DNA of 64,000 nt from Anoplolepis gracilipes (GCF_047496725.1 NC_132971.1:17168001-17232000), one strand, 5' to 3'. Counted from the stretch's first letter, positions 42,179 through 53,090 are shown. The notes: a model not told the origin generated them from the letters alone. Numbers and translations: made by a program.

Positions 42179-43330
42179 TCTAAATATAATTATTTAATTA
42201 CACGCATGAGATATAAGTCTGATATGTGACCTTTCCGTAATTCACCTGAGGTATGCTAATATCAATAGCAAATACGGGTTTTTAGAGAAAAAAGTCTGAA
42301 AATGCACTATTTATTTCAAATCGTTATAACTCAGTGAAAGACAATTGTAGTGTAATGATTAAAAGCACATTTTAAAGAAGAAATATTTTAAACTACAATC
42401 AACGGAAAGTTTGGAGAAAATATTTTATTTTCTCCATGTACAAGCAAAGTTGAAGTTTACACTTCAATTTTGCAAGGTTCATTTTAAAGTAGCGCTATTT
42501 TTAGGAGAATTTCTGTAGAAAACATGCGTTAAAGCATTGGAAATATGAGATATGAATACTGTAAAATGCTTTTTTAAATATCACTCTACGATCATTTCCC
42601 ACAAAGATATGTGAGTTTCAATTTAATCTTTTTTAGGACTGATTCCTTATTTGTATATTGTATTAAATGATACATTAATATTGTCGAATGTATATATTTT
42701 TGACACAACTTTATAGCACATAAAATGTTATACATAACTTTCGTTGATATAACAATATATTTATTATAATAAAATCAGTGTATGTACATACAACTGTTTT
42801 ATATGTTAAGTATAACTTATACATATAGAATAAATCATAAACGTTTGTATAACTGTCATTAATAAATGACATATTTAATTATTTTTATATAATTCTGCAA
42901 GCTATTAAATACATATTTAGAAATATATTTATTTAAAATTTTTTAAAGTAACATATTGTATATGCAAATATATTAAGTGTTTCATGTATCTCGAAATAAA
43001 ATATACGTTGTTGAATCGCTGTATAACACTTGTATCATAAATGCAGAATGAAAAAAAGAAAAATAGTGAGTTGGGTAATTATTAAAGTATGATATACTTC
43101 CTATTCTTAAAAAGCTCACTGATAAGACAATCTGCAATATATATTACACATTAGATGTATTTGTAACAATTATCAGAGAGTCTCATATATTAACCCTTAA
43201 TATATATAGAATAAAAAAAAGCATACAATTTCTGTCCAGTGTATCTAATTAATTATAATGGAAATTATATATTTTTTACTTTAAAAAGCATATATTATAT
43301 GATAAAAAATGTTTTATCTTTTTTCTCTCA
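42177..43330. repeat. 3' flank of MRJP unit A, duplicated in unit C
   Basis: This stretch recurs at about 57700-58823 with moderate divergence. Landmarks are AAATTCTAAATATAATTATT near the start, GTTATAACTCAGTGAAAGAC, ATGCGTTAAAGCATTGGAAA, and AATTTCTGTCCAGTGTATC near the end. Unit B lacks it, because B's homology starts only at 52130. No gene was found in it. Confidence 0.8.
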
Positions 43331-44089
43331 AAGATAAATCCTGCTATATATATATATATATAGCTTGTTCACTCAACAAGAAAGATTTGTAAGTATCTTT
43401 TTAATATCAGAACTTGTTTTCAGCGGTTAAACAACGTAAATGCGGATTTATTGCATAGTTGTTATAGGATCAATAAATAATTTTGTACATACATATATAT
43501 CTAATAAAATACATATATGTATCTAATGTATCATGATCCAAATGGCACATGGATTTAACCAAGAATGAATAATCTTTGATTACGAAAAATAATCTTTGAT
43601 TACTGACATTTCTATGAACTCCGTATAAATTTTCGCTTTTTCTATAATCTATCGAACTGCAATTTCACAAGTTCTACTCTTCTTTATTTGACATTAATTA
43701 AATATATTGCCTGTATGTTCGGAAAAATACAAGGAAAAAGAAAGAACAATTAATAAAATCAGCGAGATTGCTGCGTGCTTAATGATCTCGCCTATCAACT
43801 AGACTATAAACGTTACATTTGAACCATACATGATCATACATGTCTGTTGCAATCATTTTGTCCACACTATTATTCGCGTTGCATTCTATTTTATTTATTC
43901 CCGAAAACACATATTTTATACTTAATTTTGCGTTAAAAATATAGTATTATTATATTTCTAGTTATTTTAAATTATATTTGGATCTAAATTCTAAAAAACA
44001 TGTAGATAAAGAATGCCATAAATAGCTGTCTAATATCATGTTTATATTAAAATATTAAAATATTTATAATAATATCAGAATAGAATCTG
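43331..44089. other. Region downstream of MRJP copy A
   Basis: From 43384 the sequence is collinear with 52130-52870 downstream of copy B. It holds the 3'UTR of copy A and a possible polyadenylation signal, with no other gene. Confidence 0.6.
43894..43899 (-). promoter_or_regulatory. Possible polyadenylation signal of MRJP copy A
   Basis: AATAAA on the minus strand about 190 bp after the stop codon, conserved at the equivalent place in copy B (52701-52706). In AT-rich DNA such a hexamer can occur by chance. Confidence 0.35.
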
Positions 44090-44302
44090 TTAATAATTTT
44101 TTTCTTTTGAAGAACCAAAACATTTTGTGTTCTTTCGTATATCTTTTATATTAATTATAAAAATAACAAAATTTGTCTTGTTTATATTTTGTCGATCCAT
44201 AACAAAATCTTGATAATTATTTGCCATACCTATTAATTCATCACCTGGCACTTTTAATGTACATTGAAGTATTAAATTTATAGGATCTTGCGCAAGAATT
44301 TC
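44090..44302 (-). CDS. MRJP copy A exon 6 (C-terminus)
   Basis: Acceptor TTTTTAAG|GAAATT; 213 nt to the TAA at 44092-44090. Encodes 70 residues including LIGMANNYQDF and the terminal NTKCFG, which fits the family's C-terminal NTRC-like end. Confidence 0.85.
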   Translation of the reverse strand, partial: EILAQDPINLILQCTLKVPGDELIGMANNYQDFVMDRQNINKTNFVIFIINIKDIRKNTKCFGSSKEKNY

Positions 44303-44833
44303 CTTAAAAAATGATTATAATAATTAAAATCATATTAACAATCAATATTGATAGAAATTATAATCGTTAGTAGAGTTGAAATTATAATTGTTAGTAGAGT
44401 TGAAATATTTGAAATAATTATTATCAAATGATATGCACGAAATAATTGAATATTTGAATATCTTACCATGTTTGTGGAGTTAATTTCTTTAGAACTGTCC
44501 GCACACAAAATAGAACCTTCCGGAATATTAACAAAAAATAATGCATTCTCCTTAGACGCTAACACGTCTACCTGACCTGATAGTGTAGCGACTATTTTAG
44601 TCTTTTTATCAGCTTGCGATATATTTTTTATACATTGTAAGTCCGATTTGTCCATCTTATAAATGCTTTTTCCCGATGTACAAGCATAATATAGTTCTAA
44701 TCATTCGTAATGAAAGTATTAAGAATCGTGGAGATGAGTTAAAATATAATATTATAAATATAACATATTAAAAAATCATTGCAGGAAAGCTTTTTATGCT
44801 TCATAGATTATAAGCATATATGTCATAATGTAA

Positions 44834-44886
<53 letters not shown>

Positions 44887-47148
44887 TATATGTATAATTA
44901 GATATAAACAAAACAAGTGGATAAAGAAATAATATAGTGTGCAAGTAATTTCGAATTAAAAATTATCCAGTATTATATATGATTGGTTAAAAATTCATAA
45001 AATTTGTCATTTGATGTGACATGCTTACATAACAATTCTTGCAATCTTTTTCACATTAAAAAATCTACTTGCCATTTCCAATCATTGTTAAACCAAAAAT
45101 ACCTTCTTCTACAGTAAAATTTCTATTATCTATTGTGAAGAAATCTGTATGATTCGGTTTCATGTAACTAGATTCAATTCTGTTGAATTTGGATGTTTTT
45201 GGATTGTATATTATTATGCCATAACCTTCCGAGTCAGTAATGTATACCTGAACCATGATTTGATATTTACATATAATATATTAAATATATTGAATACATA
45301 TAACATATTGAATAAATTTCAGGATATGACGTATGAATAATAATTGCACTAACATAAAATAAAGAATATACATATGCTACATGTTAAAGATGCGATATTT
45401 AAGAAATTACTAACAGTAGCAGTTGCTATCTCATAACAATTTGCAGCATCAACGAAAGGTGTCATCAAAAATCCATTATTATTTTTGTCATTAGCGATCT
45501 CAGATGGAATGATAATATTTCTAATCAGTTTATCAGTTGTTAAGTCAAAAACTAATAATCGCGCAGGGCAAACTTCGTCTCGATCCCTGAATTTGCCAGA
45601 ATGTACAACGAAGAGGTAATTACATTTAATCTGTGATAAAAATAAAAATTTTTTCAAGTATTATGTCATATAGGGAAATTTTTTTTCAACTATTATTGAA
45701 TGATTATACAGGGCTAACTCTCATCATGTTGATGCGAGTTTAAATACAGATGGCACAATTATTTCAATGTAACAGCTGAATGTAAAGTATAATATATGTA
45801 AAATGTTGTTTAAAAAGGTATTAACACTTACAGTGATTCGATAAAAACCCGTGAGGCATTCATTAGTGTTCCACCAATTCCAATTTGGATATGGATAAAA
45901 AAGTGGGCCACCCATTCCTGTTTCATTACTTACCGTCATCAGGCCAACTGGTGAACCCTTGGTTTTATATCCAGCAATAAGTACCCTACCATCTACGAGA
46001 ATTTTGTTCATAATAAAACTTGTTCTTTGTAAATAGAGAAAAAGTAATATAATAATATAATATAATATAAATCATGGTAACTTGCACTCCATTTCAAAAT
46101 ACACTTATTGCGAACATTTTGTTATAACAATAAAATTATAACAGTCAGTTATATTTTTTATAAAATGAGTTAAGGAAACTTTTGACGATATTAAGAATAA
46201 AATATAAAAATAAAATATAACTTAAATATTTGTTTAACAGACACCAATAAAACAATAGAATATAGAATGCCATTTGAATATATTAATTATTACTTGATCT
46301 TATTTATTTTTTAAAATTAAAAAAAATTTTTACACTTATCAAATGTTTTTTGCATTTATTCCACATTGCTCTAGTCTATCACACAGATTTGTATCATTGT
46401 TGCACAACTGTAATTTTTTTCTGTATATTGATCTTGAGTTCGTTAAAATGCAGTAAAAAAGATTACAGTTATATCAGTAATATGATAACAACAATGGGAA
46501 CCTGTGTGATAGAACAATGTAAAATAGATGCAAAGGACATTTCATAATATATGAAAAGTTGTTTTTTTTAATTTTAAAAATTGAAGTTCAAGTAATATGC
46601 TCAAATGACATTTTATATTCTATTGTCATCTGACAAGAAGTAAATATTTATATAATATTTTATTTTTTATTTCATTTTGAAAATTATCAGATTTCTATAA
46701 CTCATACTATATAAAAGCAATATTGATATATATACTGTATACAGAATAATTCTGAATTATATATATATATATATATATACATATATATATACATATATAA
46801 TTATATATATATATACATATATAATTTTTATATATAATAGTTCAAAGCAAGAATGTAGAATCCAAAATAAAAAAAATATTACATCAGTACAGATCCCTCT
46901 AGTTTTACTTTTTAAATTATAATAAATTAAAAAGTGTATCTAAAAACATTTTGAACTATTTCTTCATGTAAGAGTAGCAAATTAATGACAACAAAGTGCA
47001 AAATTTTACATAATTTTTATTACTTATGATTGAAGGAAACTATAGTATGTATTAATAATAATTATCAATCTGTAGCGTGTATTAAAACGGAAAACAATTA
47101 TTTCATTCTCTTTAACATGTTATATTATAATTTGAAAAAAAAAGACAG

Positions 47149-47180
<32 letters not shown>

Positions 47181-47517
47181 TTTAGGTGTATGCGCATATA
47201 TGTATAAATCCAATATAAATCAAGATAAGAGATAAGTATTAAAATTATAAATTTTTGTGTGTAAAAATGTTTGTGTTTTTATACAAAATTATTGTTAATT
47301 TCTCAAATAGTCATAGATTACCTGGTGCCTTGTCTACATCGTGTAGGATGCCTACGCCAGCTTTATAATCGCCGGACTTGATCATTTCATCTTTCTGCTC
47401 TTTACTTAGCCACACATAATCAATATACTTAATTTTATATTTATAGTTTATTTCTACCAAGGCAAAGCTTATAATTGCTATCGACAGAATTGATGTAACA
47501 AACAGAATATTTTTCAT
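44090..47517 (-). CDS. MRJP/yellow-family secreted protein, copy A (six coding exons, 396 aa)
   Basis: Exons on the minus strand are 47517-47322, 45992-45832, 45630-45415, 45247-45073, 44696-44467 and 44302-44090, all joining in frame. Residues 1-20 form a signal peptide (MKNILFVTSILSIAIISFAL). Family hallmarks follow: GRVLIAGYKTKG at 67, GGPLFYPYPNWNW at 93-105, IKCNYLFVVHSG at 120-131, ARLLVFDL at 142-149, CYEIATATVYITDSEGYGIIIY, EEGIFGLTM and LYYACTS at 251-257, which fit the blades of the yellow/MRJP propeller. Nine cysteines (111, 122, 140, 184, 255, 271, 314, 340, 387) and six N-glycosylation sequons fit a secreted protein. Length and exon number match hymenopteran mrjp genes, though the sequence is far from the bee royal jelly proteins I know. 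Whether it serves nutrition, the cuticle or another secretory role cannot be read here. Intron 4 appears to use a GC donor, and intron 1 carries a MITE. Confidence 0.9.
44467..44696 (-). CDS. MRJP copy A exon 5
   Basis: Acceptor GATTAG|AACTAT; donor ACATG|GTAAGA; 230 nt, entered in phase 1 and ending in phase 0. Encodes LYYACTSGKSIYKMDKSDL and ALFFVNIPEGSILC. Confidence 0.87.
44837..44880. repeat. (TA)n microsatellite in MRJP copy A intron 4
   Basis: TA tract at the equivalent place of the one in copy B (53582-53620), so it predates the duplication. Confidence 0.85.
45067..45072 (-). other. Non-canonical GC splice donor of MRJP copy A intron 4
   Basis: The minus strand reads AATG|GCAAGT where the paralog reads AAAG|GTAAGT. 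GC-AG introns are a known minor class spliced by the major spliceosome. A GT three bases further (GCAA|GTAGAT) would leave the reading frame out of phase with exon 5. Confidence 0.7.
45073..45247 (-). CDS. MRJP copy A exon 4
   Basis: Acceptor GGTTCAG|GTATAC; 175 nt, ends in phase 1 before GCAAGT (45072-45067). The equivalent donor in copy B is GTAAGT. The GC donor gives the conserved Glu at the junction and keeps the frame. Confidence 0.85.
45415..45630 (-). CDS. MRJP copy A exon 3
   Basis: Acceptor TTATCACAG|ATTAAATG and donor CTACT|GTTAGT; 216 nt, phase 0 at both ends. Starts with IKCNYLFVVHSG. Confidence 0.88.
45832..45992 (-). CDS. MRJP copy A exon 2
   Basis: Acceptor CTCGTAG|ATGG completes the split Asp codon; donor CACT|GTAAGT; 161 nt, ends in phase 0. 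Carries the GGPLFYPYPNWNW motif. An ATG upstream at 46011 is in frame with it but lies in the intron. Confidence 0.88.
46225..46648. mobile_element. MITE in intron 1 of MRJP copy A
   Basis: The right end has CTATTGTCATCTGACAAGAAG, nearly the same as the 12401-12697 element; the left end is decayed (CCAATAAAACAATAG). The inner block TCTATCACACAG also matches that element. Intron 1 is 1329 bp in copy A but 441 bp in copy B, which lacks the insertion. Confidence 0.7.
47322..47517 (-). CDS. MRJP copy A exon 1 (signal peptide)
   Basis: ATG at 47517; donor CACCAG|GTAATC; 196 nt, phase 1. Encodes residues 1-65 plus one base. The first 25 codons are the same as in copy B; beyond them the copies diverge. 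Confidence 0.88.
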
Positions 47518-47520
47518 TTT

Positions 47521-49150
47521 TAGGACAGTATATTATTGACTATTATTATTACAATAAAACAGGTGAACTGTGTCACATTTGTGTATCACAAGTATGACTG
47601 ATCGTTTATATACAATGTTAACCAGTATTTTAAGACACGTGTTCTACTTAAAGTTTGTAAAAATAGTATAATGAGTTTTAAGAAAACTCATTATATTATT
47701 ATTTAAGTGATAATTATTTTAAAATGCCCATATAAATTTTCTTACATTTTTCTAATAATTGCAGTTACACTAAAAGCTTAATTTATTTTATCATTGTAAG
47801 AATTAATAACAAACAATGTATATGTTTTGATCCGTATAGTAGGCAATTCTTTTCTTTTTTTTATAAAATATTTATAAATCTTTATTGTTCAGCAGGAAAA
47901 AGAGATTAACTTTTTATAGTTTTTATGGATGATGTATGGATGATATAAGATTTTAATACTTCTTTAATAGTAGTATATAGTTTAATTGTAAATAATAAAG
48001 TTTACTAATAAATTAGTAATTTAGTTCTTAGAACGGTTCCAACTGTTACATCTTCTTTAAACTCATAAAGTATAATATGTTGAAATTAATCAATGTTCAA
48101 ATGACAGGTGAAAGTATCAACTTTCAAACGGTATATAATATGTAGACATTATAAAGCTAATGCTGTAATATTAATCCTTCTTTTTCTCTTATGAATTAAC
48201 CAGTTACTCATCAGAAGCCTACAAATGAATTCATTACACCTATTATTATGTATATGTTATATTCATCGTTAGAATATATGCGACATATGTATATATTCTA
48301 ATGTTGAATATAACATAGTTTTCGCGATATTTTTCTAAAGCAAAATAAAAATGAGCAAATCTTTAAAAGACTTTTATTTAGTTATCGATCTCCCACATTC
48401 TCTTAAAGTTTTAACATTTATCCCACATTTTCTTAAAGTTTTAACATTTAATTTCGGAATAAAATCCTGTGTAAAAGTTTATTCCTGTGCAAAATTATCG
48501 TTAATCTTTGAAGTTTATATCTTTGAGTGTGAGCCCATTCACTTTACACTGTCGTATAAAACTTTATAAACTGACATTGTGATCGCTAAAATCTATTGTT
48601 TCCTGTCTTGTCATAAATTTTCCCAAAGATAATCAACATATGTTAATTCGTCCAAAATATTTAGTTTTATATTAAAATTCATAATCATTACAATTGGTGT
48701 GACAAATTCTTCAAAAAATTTTAAAAGTACAGATAATAACCACTATTATATATGAAGTAAAATGACTAAACATATCAGTAAAATATTTCGTAAGTGCAAA
48801 TGAGCACTTATGGTATTTATATGCAATTAAGCAATTTTATGTATATATATATATATATACACAAAATTGCATAATTTTAAAAAATTATAATGCATTTTGA
48901 AAAAATGTCCTTCAGTAAAAAACTGTATTATATGAATAATAGATAATTACGACGATAGTGTTAACAGCTGAAGTATTATGTTATCTTATCAATAAAACTT
49001 TCAAAAACAGAAAATAAATTTACATTACACATTAACTTTGCACATTTTCTATTCTTTTTTGTTTTGTGTAAGTATTATGAAATAAAATTATAGTGCATAA
49101 AATTAATTAAAGAAAGTAAATTAAAATTTTTTTAAATAAAATTAGATACA
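47521..49150. repeat. 5' flank of MRJP unit A, shared with units B, C and D
   Basis: Collinear with 55342-56890 (B), about 62038-63620 (C) and, in part, 56960-57440 (D, strongly diverged). A and B are almost the same to about 48785; beyond that A matches C better. The plus-strand open frame at 48351-48569 falls inside this flank and is not considered a gene. Confidence 0.8.
47604..47612 (-). promoter_or_regulatory. Putative TATA box of MRJP copy A
   Basis: TATATAAAC on the minus strand 87-95 bp upstream of the ATG, followed downstream by CAGTCA-type and ACACA-type sequence that could hold the start site. It is the same in copy B and disrupted in copy C. No transcript data. Confidence 0.4.
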
Positions 49151-49156
49151 GATCGC

Positions 49157-50140
49157 GGTGAGATGCCGGTCGATTATCGATAGTTCTGCTCAATATAAAA
49201 CAGTTTTCATATAGTTCTGGGCTTGTGCCATGGCTTTCCAAAGAGTTCTGCCATTTAAAATAATTAGATAATTTTTTAATTAATTATTATACCCGAAAAA
49301 CGCGTAATTTCATACATAAAGGTGAGATGCCGGTCGATTATCGATAGTTCTGCTCAATATAAAACAGTTTTCATATAGTTCTGGGCTTGTGCCATGGCTT
49401 TCCAAAGAGTTCTGCCATTTAAAATAATTAGATAATTTTTTAATTAATTATTATACCCGAAAATCGTGTAATTTCATACATAAAGGTGAGATGCCGGTCG
49501 ATTTTCGGTAGTTCCGTTAATTCTAAAAGAGTATTGATATAATTCTGAGCATGTACATTGCCTTTCCAAAGAGTTCTGCCATTTAAAATAATTAGATAAT
49601 TTTTTAATTAATTATTATACCCGAAAAACGCGTAATTTCATACATAAAGGTGAGATGCCGGTCGATTATCGATAGTTCTGCTCAATATAAAACAGTTTTC
49701 ATATAGTTCTGGGCTTGTGCCATGGCTTTCCAAAGAGTTCTGCCATTTAAAATAATTAGATAATTTTTTAATTAATTATTATACCCGAAAATCGTGTAAT
49801 TTCATACATAAAGGTGAGATGCCGGTCGATTTTCGGTAGTTCCGTTAATTCTAAAAGAGTATTGATATAGTTCTGGGCATGTACATTGCCTTTCCAAAGA
49901 GTTCTGCCATTTAAAATAATTAGATAATTTTTTAATTAATTATTATACCCGAAAATCGTGTAATTTCATACATAAAGGTGAGATGCCGGTCGATTTTCGG
50001 TAGTTCCGTTAATTCTAAAAGAGTATTGATATAGTTCTGGGCATGTACATTGCCATTCCAAAGAGTTCTGCCATTTAAAATGTTTAGATAATTTTTTAAT
50101 TAATTATTATACCCGAAAATCGTGTAATTTTATACATAAA
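49157..50140 (+). repeat. FB-1 left arm: six 164-bp direct units
   Basis: Two unit types occur. Type alpha has GATTATCGATAGTTCTGCTC; type beta has GATTTTCGGTAGTTCCGTTA. From left to right the order is alpha, alpha, beta, alpha, beta, beta. Every unit ends in TAATTAATTATTATACCCGA and a CATACATAAA-like tail; the innermost unit has a TGTTTAGA variant. Confidence 0.85.
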
Positions 50141-50149
50141 GGTGAGATT

Positions 50150-50782
50150 TTCGGGTATAATAATTAATTAAAAAATTATCTAAACATTTTAAATGGCAGA
50201 ACTCTTTGGAAAGGCATTGTACAAGCCCAGAACTATATGAGAACTGTTTTATATTGAGCAGAACTATCGATAATCGACCGGCATCTCACCTTTATGTATG
50301 AAATTACACGATTTTCAAGTATAATAATTAATTAAAAAATTATCTAAACATTTTAAATGGCAGAACTCTTTGGAAAGGCAATGTACATGCCCAGAACTAT
50401 ATCAATACTCTTTTAGAATTAACGGAACTACCAAAAATCGACCGGCATCTCACCTTTATGTATGAAATTACACGATTTTCGGGTATAATAATTAATTAAA
50501 AAATTATCTAATTATTTTAAATGGCAGAACTCTTTGGAAAGGCAATGTACATGCCCAGAACTATATCAATACTCTTTTAGAATTAACGGAACTACCGAAA
50601 ATCGACCGGCATCTCACCTTTATGTATGAAATTACACGATTTTCGGGTATAATAATTAATTAAAAAATTATCTAATTATTTTAAATGGCAGAACTCTTTG
50701 GAAAGCCATGGCACAAGCCCAGAACTATATGAAAACTGTTTTATATTGAGCAGAACTATCGATAATCGACCGGCATCTCACC
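50150..50782 (-). repeat. FB-1 right arm: four 164-bp inverted units
   Basis: Minus-strand units, from the centre outward alpha, beta, beta, alpha. The innermost carries the same TGTTTAGA variant, in inverse, as the innermost left unit, marking the symmetry centre. Confidence 0.85.
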
Positions 50783-50795
50783 TCGATCTGTATCT

Positions 50796-50954
50796 ATGGG
50801 ATTCGTTGTTTTTTATTTTATCTTAATTAACATTTTTCTGTTTTTGGGTGGCAGAACTTTTTTTAGAACTCATCTAGAACTATAGATCTTTCAATTTTCT
50901 ACAATTACTAATAGCGAAAATGTCGTGGGACAAAGTGAGATGCTGCGTGAAGTT
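50796..50954. other. Spacer between FB-1 and the AGAACT-family repeat
   Basis: AT-rich, with AGAACTTTTTTTAGAACTC and CTAGAACTATAG motifs that echo both neighbours. No gene. Confidence 0.4.
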
Positions 50955-51136
50955 GGCATCTCAGTTTGTCCGAAGGCATTTTTTTTTGCTTTAATCGCCA
51001 GAACTATTTGTTTAAATCATCAAAAACTCTAGAACTATTGAAAATAAAGTATATAAAGTATTGAAAATAAAGTCAGAACTCTTAATTATTTGTGACTTTC
51101 CACGAAATGATACGCCAGCTTCACACACACAGATTG
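50955..51136 (+). repeat. AGAACT-family dispersed repeat, third copy
   Basis: Contains GGCATCTCAGTTTGTCC, TTTTTTTTTGCTTTAAT, GCCAGAACTATTTGTTTAA, TAGAACTATTGAAAATAAAG and ACGCCAGCTTCACAC in the same order as the copy at 25025-25190. It abuts the next palindrome. Confidence 0.7.
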
Positions 51137-52122
51137 GACCGATGTGATGAACCTGGCGCCCGACTTTATGAAAAAAAAAAATTAATAATATAGTTTGTTT
51201 GTACGTCGTTTGTACCTGTTTGTACCACACTTTATTTCGTTTGTACCTCAACCGGTTCGGAAATAAAAAATAATCAAAAAATGGCCAGCGCTCGACTTTA
51301 AGATATTTTAATTTCATTAATGCCATTCGATAGAGAATCGTTTGTACCTGTTTGTACCTCTTTTCAAATCGTTTGTACCTCAACCGGTTCGGAAATACGG
51401 CCATTTTTAGTTTTAGAGTAACGCTATACCGGTATTTCCGCTATTTTTTTAGATATCGCGAAACGGCCAACGGGGTTCGATAGAGAATCGTTTGTACCTG
51501 TTTGTACCTTTTTTCAAATCGTTTGTACCTCAACCGATTCGGAAATACGGCCATTTTTAGTTTTAGAGTAACGCTATACCGGTATTTCCGCTATTTTTTT
51601 AGATATCGCAAAACGGCCAACGCGGTTAAGTACTGCTACAAACGATTCTCTATCGAACCCCGTTGGCCGTTTCGCAATATCTAAAAAAATAGCGGAAATA
51701 CGAGTTAAGCGTTAATTTCAAAACTCGAAAATCGCAGTATTTCCGAACCGGTTGAGGTACAAACAGGTACAAACGATTCTCTTTCGAACCCCGTTGGCCG
51801 TTTCGCGATATCTAAAAAAATAGCGGAAATACCGGTATAGCGTTACTCTAAAACTAAAAATGGCCGTATTTCCGAACCGGTTGAGATATAAACGATTTGA
51901 AAAGAGGTACAAACAGGTACAAACGATTCTCTATCGAATGGCATTAATGAAATTAAAATATTTTAAAGTCGAGCGCTGACCATTTTTTGATTATTTTTTA
52001 TTTCCGAACCGGTTGAGGTACAAACGAAATAAAGTGTGGTACAAACAGATACAAATGACGTATAAACGAACTATATTATTAATTTTTTTTTTCATAAAGT
52101 CGGGCGCCAGGTTCACATCGGT
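51137..52122. mobile_element. 986-bp palindromic element with 150-bp GTTTGTACC-rich units
   Basis: Inverted outer ends: GACCGATGTGATGAACCTGG against GTACCGATGTGAACCTGG, then CGCCCGACTTTATGAAAAAA in both arms. Each arm contains two copies of a 150-bp block (starts at 51327 and 51477 on the left) with ATAGAGAATCGTTTGTACC, CAACCGGTTCGGAAATA and ACGGCCATTTTTAGTTTTAG. The centre lies near 51635. The small open frames here arise from the repeated blocks and are mirrored in both arms. Probably a second foldback-type element. Confidence 0.8.
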
Positions 52123-52700
52123 ACAGATTGGTAAGCATCTTTTTAATATCAGAATTTGTTTTTAACGGTTCAACAACGTAAATGCGCATTTATTTTATTG
52201 CATAGTTGTATTATTTTTTATTATTATTACTTTTGCAATTCAGTTATGCTTAGTCAATAGTGCAGCTATTTTTAATCAATAAATAACCTTGTACATATAT
52301 ATCTAATATAATACATATATGTATCTAATGTAACATAATCCAAATGACATATAGACATAACCAAGAATGAATAATCTTTGATTACAAAAAGTAATCTTTG
52401 ATTACTCTCATTTCTATGAAGCCGCTTAAATTTTCGCTTTTTCTATAATCTATCGAACTGGAATTTCAAAAGTTCTACTCTTCTTTGTTTGACATTAATT
52501 AGATATATTGCCTGTATGTTCGGAAAAATACAAGGAAAAAGAAGGAACAATTAATAAAAACAGCGAGATTGCTGTGTGCTTAATGATATGTCGCCTATCG
52601 GCTAGACTATAAACGTTACATTTGAACCATACATAATCATACATGTCTGTTGCAATCATTTTGTCCACACTATTATTCGTGTTTGTTGCATTCTATTTTA

Positions 52701-52706
52701 TTTATT
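52701..52706 (-). promoter_or_regulatory. Possible polyadenylation signal of MRJP copy B
   Basis: AATAAA on the minus strand about 190 bp after the stop codon, at the same place as in copy A. Confidence 0.35.
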
Positions 52707-52895
52707 CCCGAAAACACATATTTTATACTTAATTTTGCGTTAAAAATATAATACTATATTTCTAGTTATTTTAAATTATATTTAGATCTAAATTCTAAAA
52801 ACCATGTAGATATAGAATGTCATAAATAGCTGTCTAATATCATTAAGATGTTTATAATAATATCAGAATAGAATCTGTTAATAATCTTTTTCTTT

Positions 52896-53090
52896 TTAAG
52901 GACCAAAACATTTTGTCTTCTTTCGTATATCTTTTATATTAATTATAAAAATAATAAAATTTGTCTTGTTTATATTTTGTCGATTTATAACAAAATCATG
53001 ATAATTATTTGCCATACCTATTAATTCATCACCTTGCACTTTTAATGCAGATTGAAGTATTAATTTTGTAGGATCTTGCGCAAGAATTTC
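52896..53090 (-). CDS. MRJP copy B exon 6 (C-terminus)
   Basis: Acceptor TTTTTAAG|GAAATT; 195 nt to the TAA at 52898-52896, directly after KKTKCFGP. Copy A reads on for six more codons. Confidence 0.85.
   Translation of the reverse strand, partial: EILAQDPTKLILQSALKVQGDELIGMANNYHDFVINRQNINKTNFIIFIINIKDIRKKTKCFGP

Larger units (their letters stand above)
49148..50795. mobile_element. Foldback-like element FB-1 with arms of 164-bp tandem units
   Basis: The outer ends AGATACAGATCG and CGATCTGTATCT are inverted. Inside, six direct units start GGTGAGATGCCGGTCGAT at 49157, 49321, 49485, 49649, 49813 and 49977. After a short unpaired centre around 50125-50150, four inverted units end in GGCATCTCACC at 50290, 50454, 50618 and 50782. 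The period is exactly 164 bp throughout. No coding capacity. Long inverted arms of variable tandem-unit number are the hallmark of foldback transposons; the family itself I do not recognise. Confidence 0.85.

Noticed and set aside
46350..46547. 65-codon plus-strand open frame in MRJP copy A intron 1
   Set aside because: It lies inside the MITE and has no resemblance to a transposase.
48351..48569. 72-codon open frame on the plus strand, repeated with one change at 56165-56383
   Set aside because: It lies in the nearly identical 5' flank of the MRJP units, so its conservation is explained by recent exchange. Copy C and relic D have no intact version, and part of it is an internal tandem repeat.
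49157..50782. CRISPR-like regular spacing of repeats
   Set aside because: The 164-bp period is continuous homologous sequence in opposed arms, not short repeats with unique spacers, and the context is a eukaryotic genome.
51502..51912. Two open frames with the same start MYLFSNRLYLNRFGN on opposite strands
   Set aside because: They are the same repeat block read in the two arms of the palindrome.
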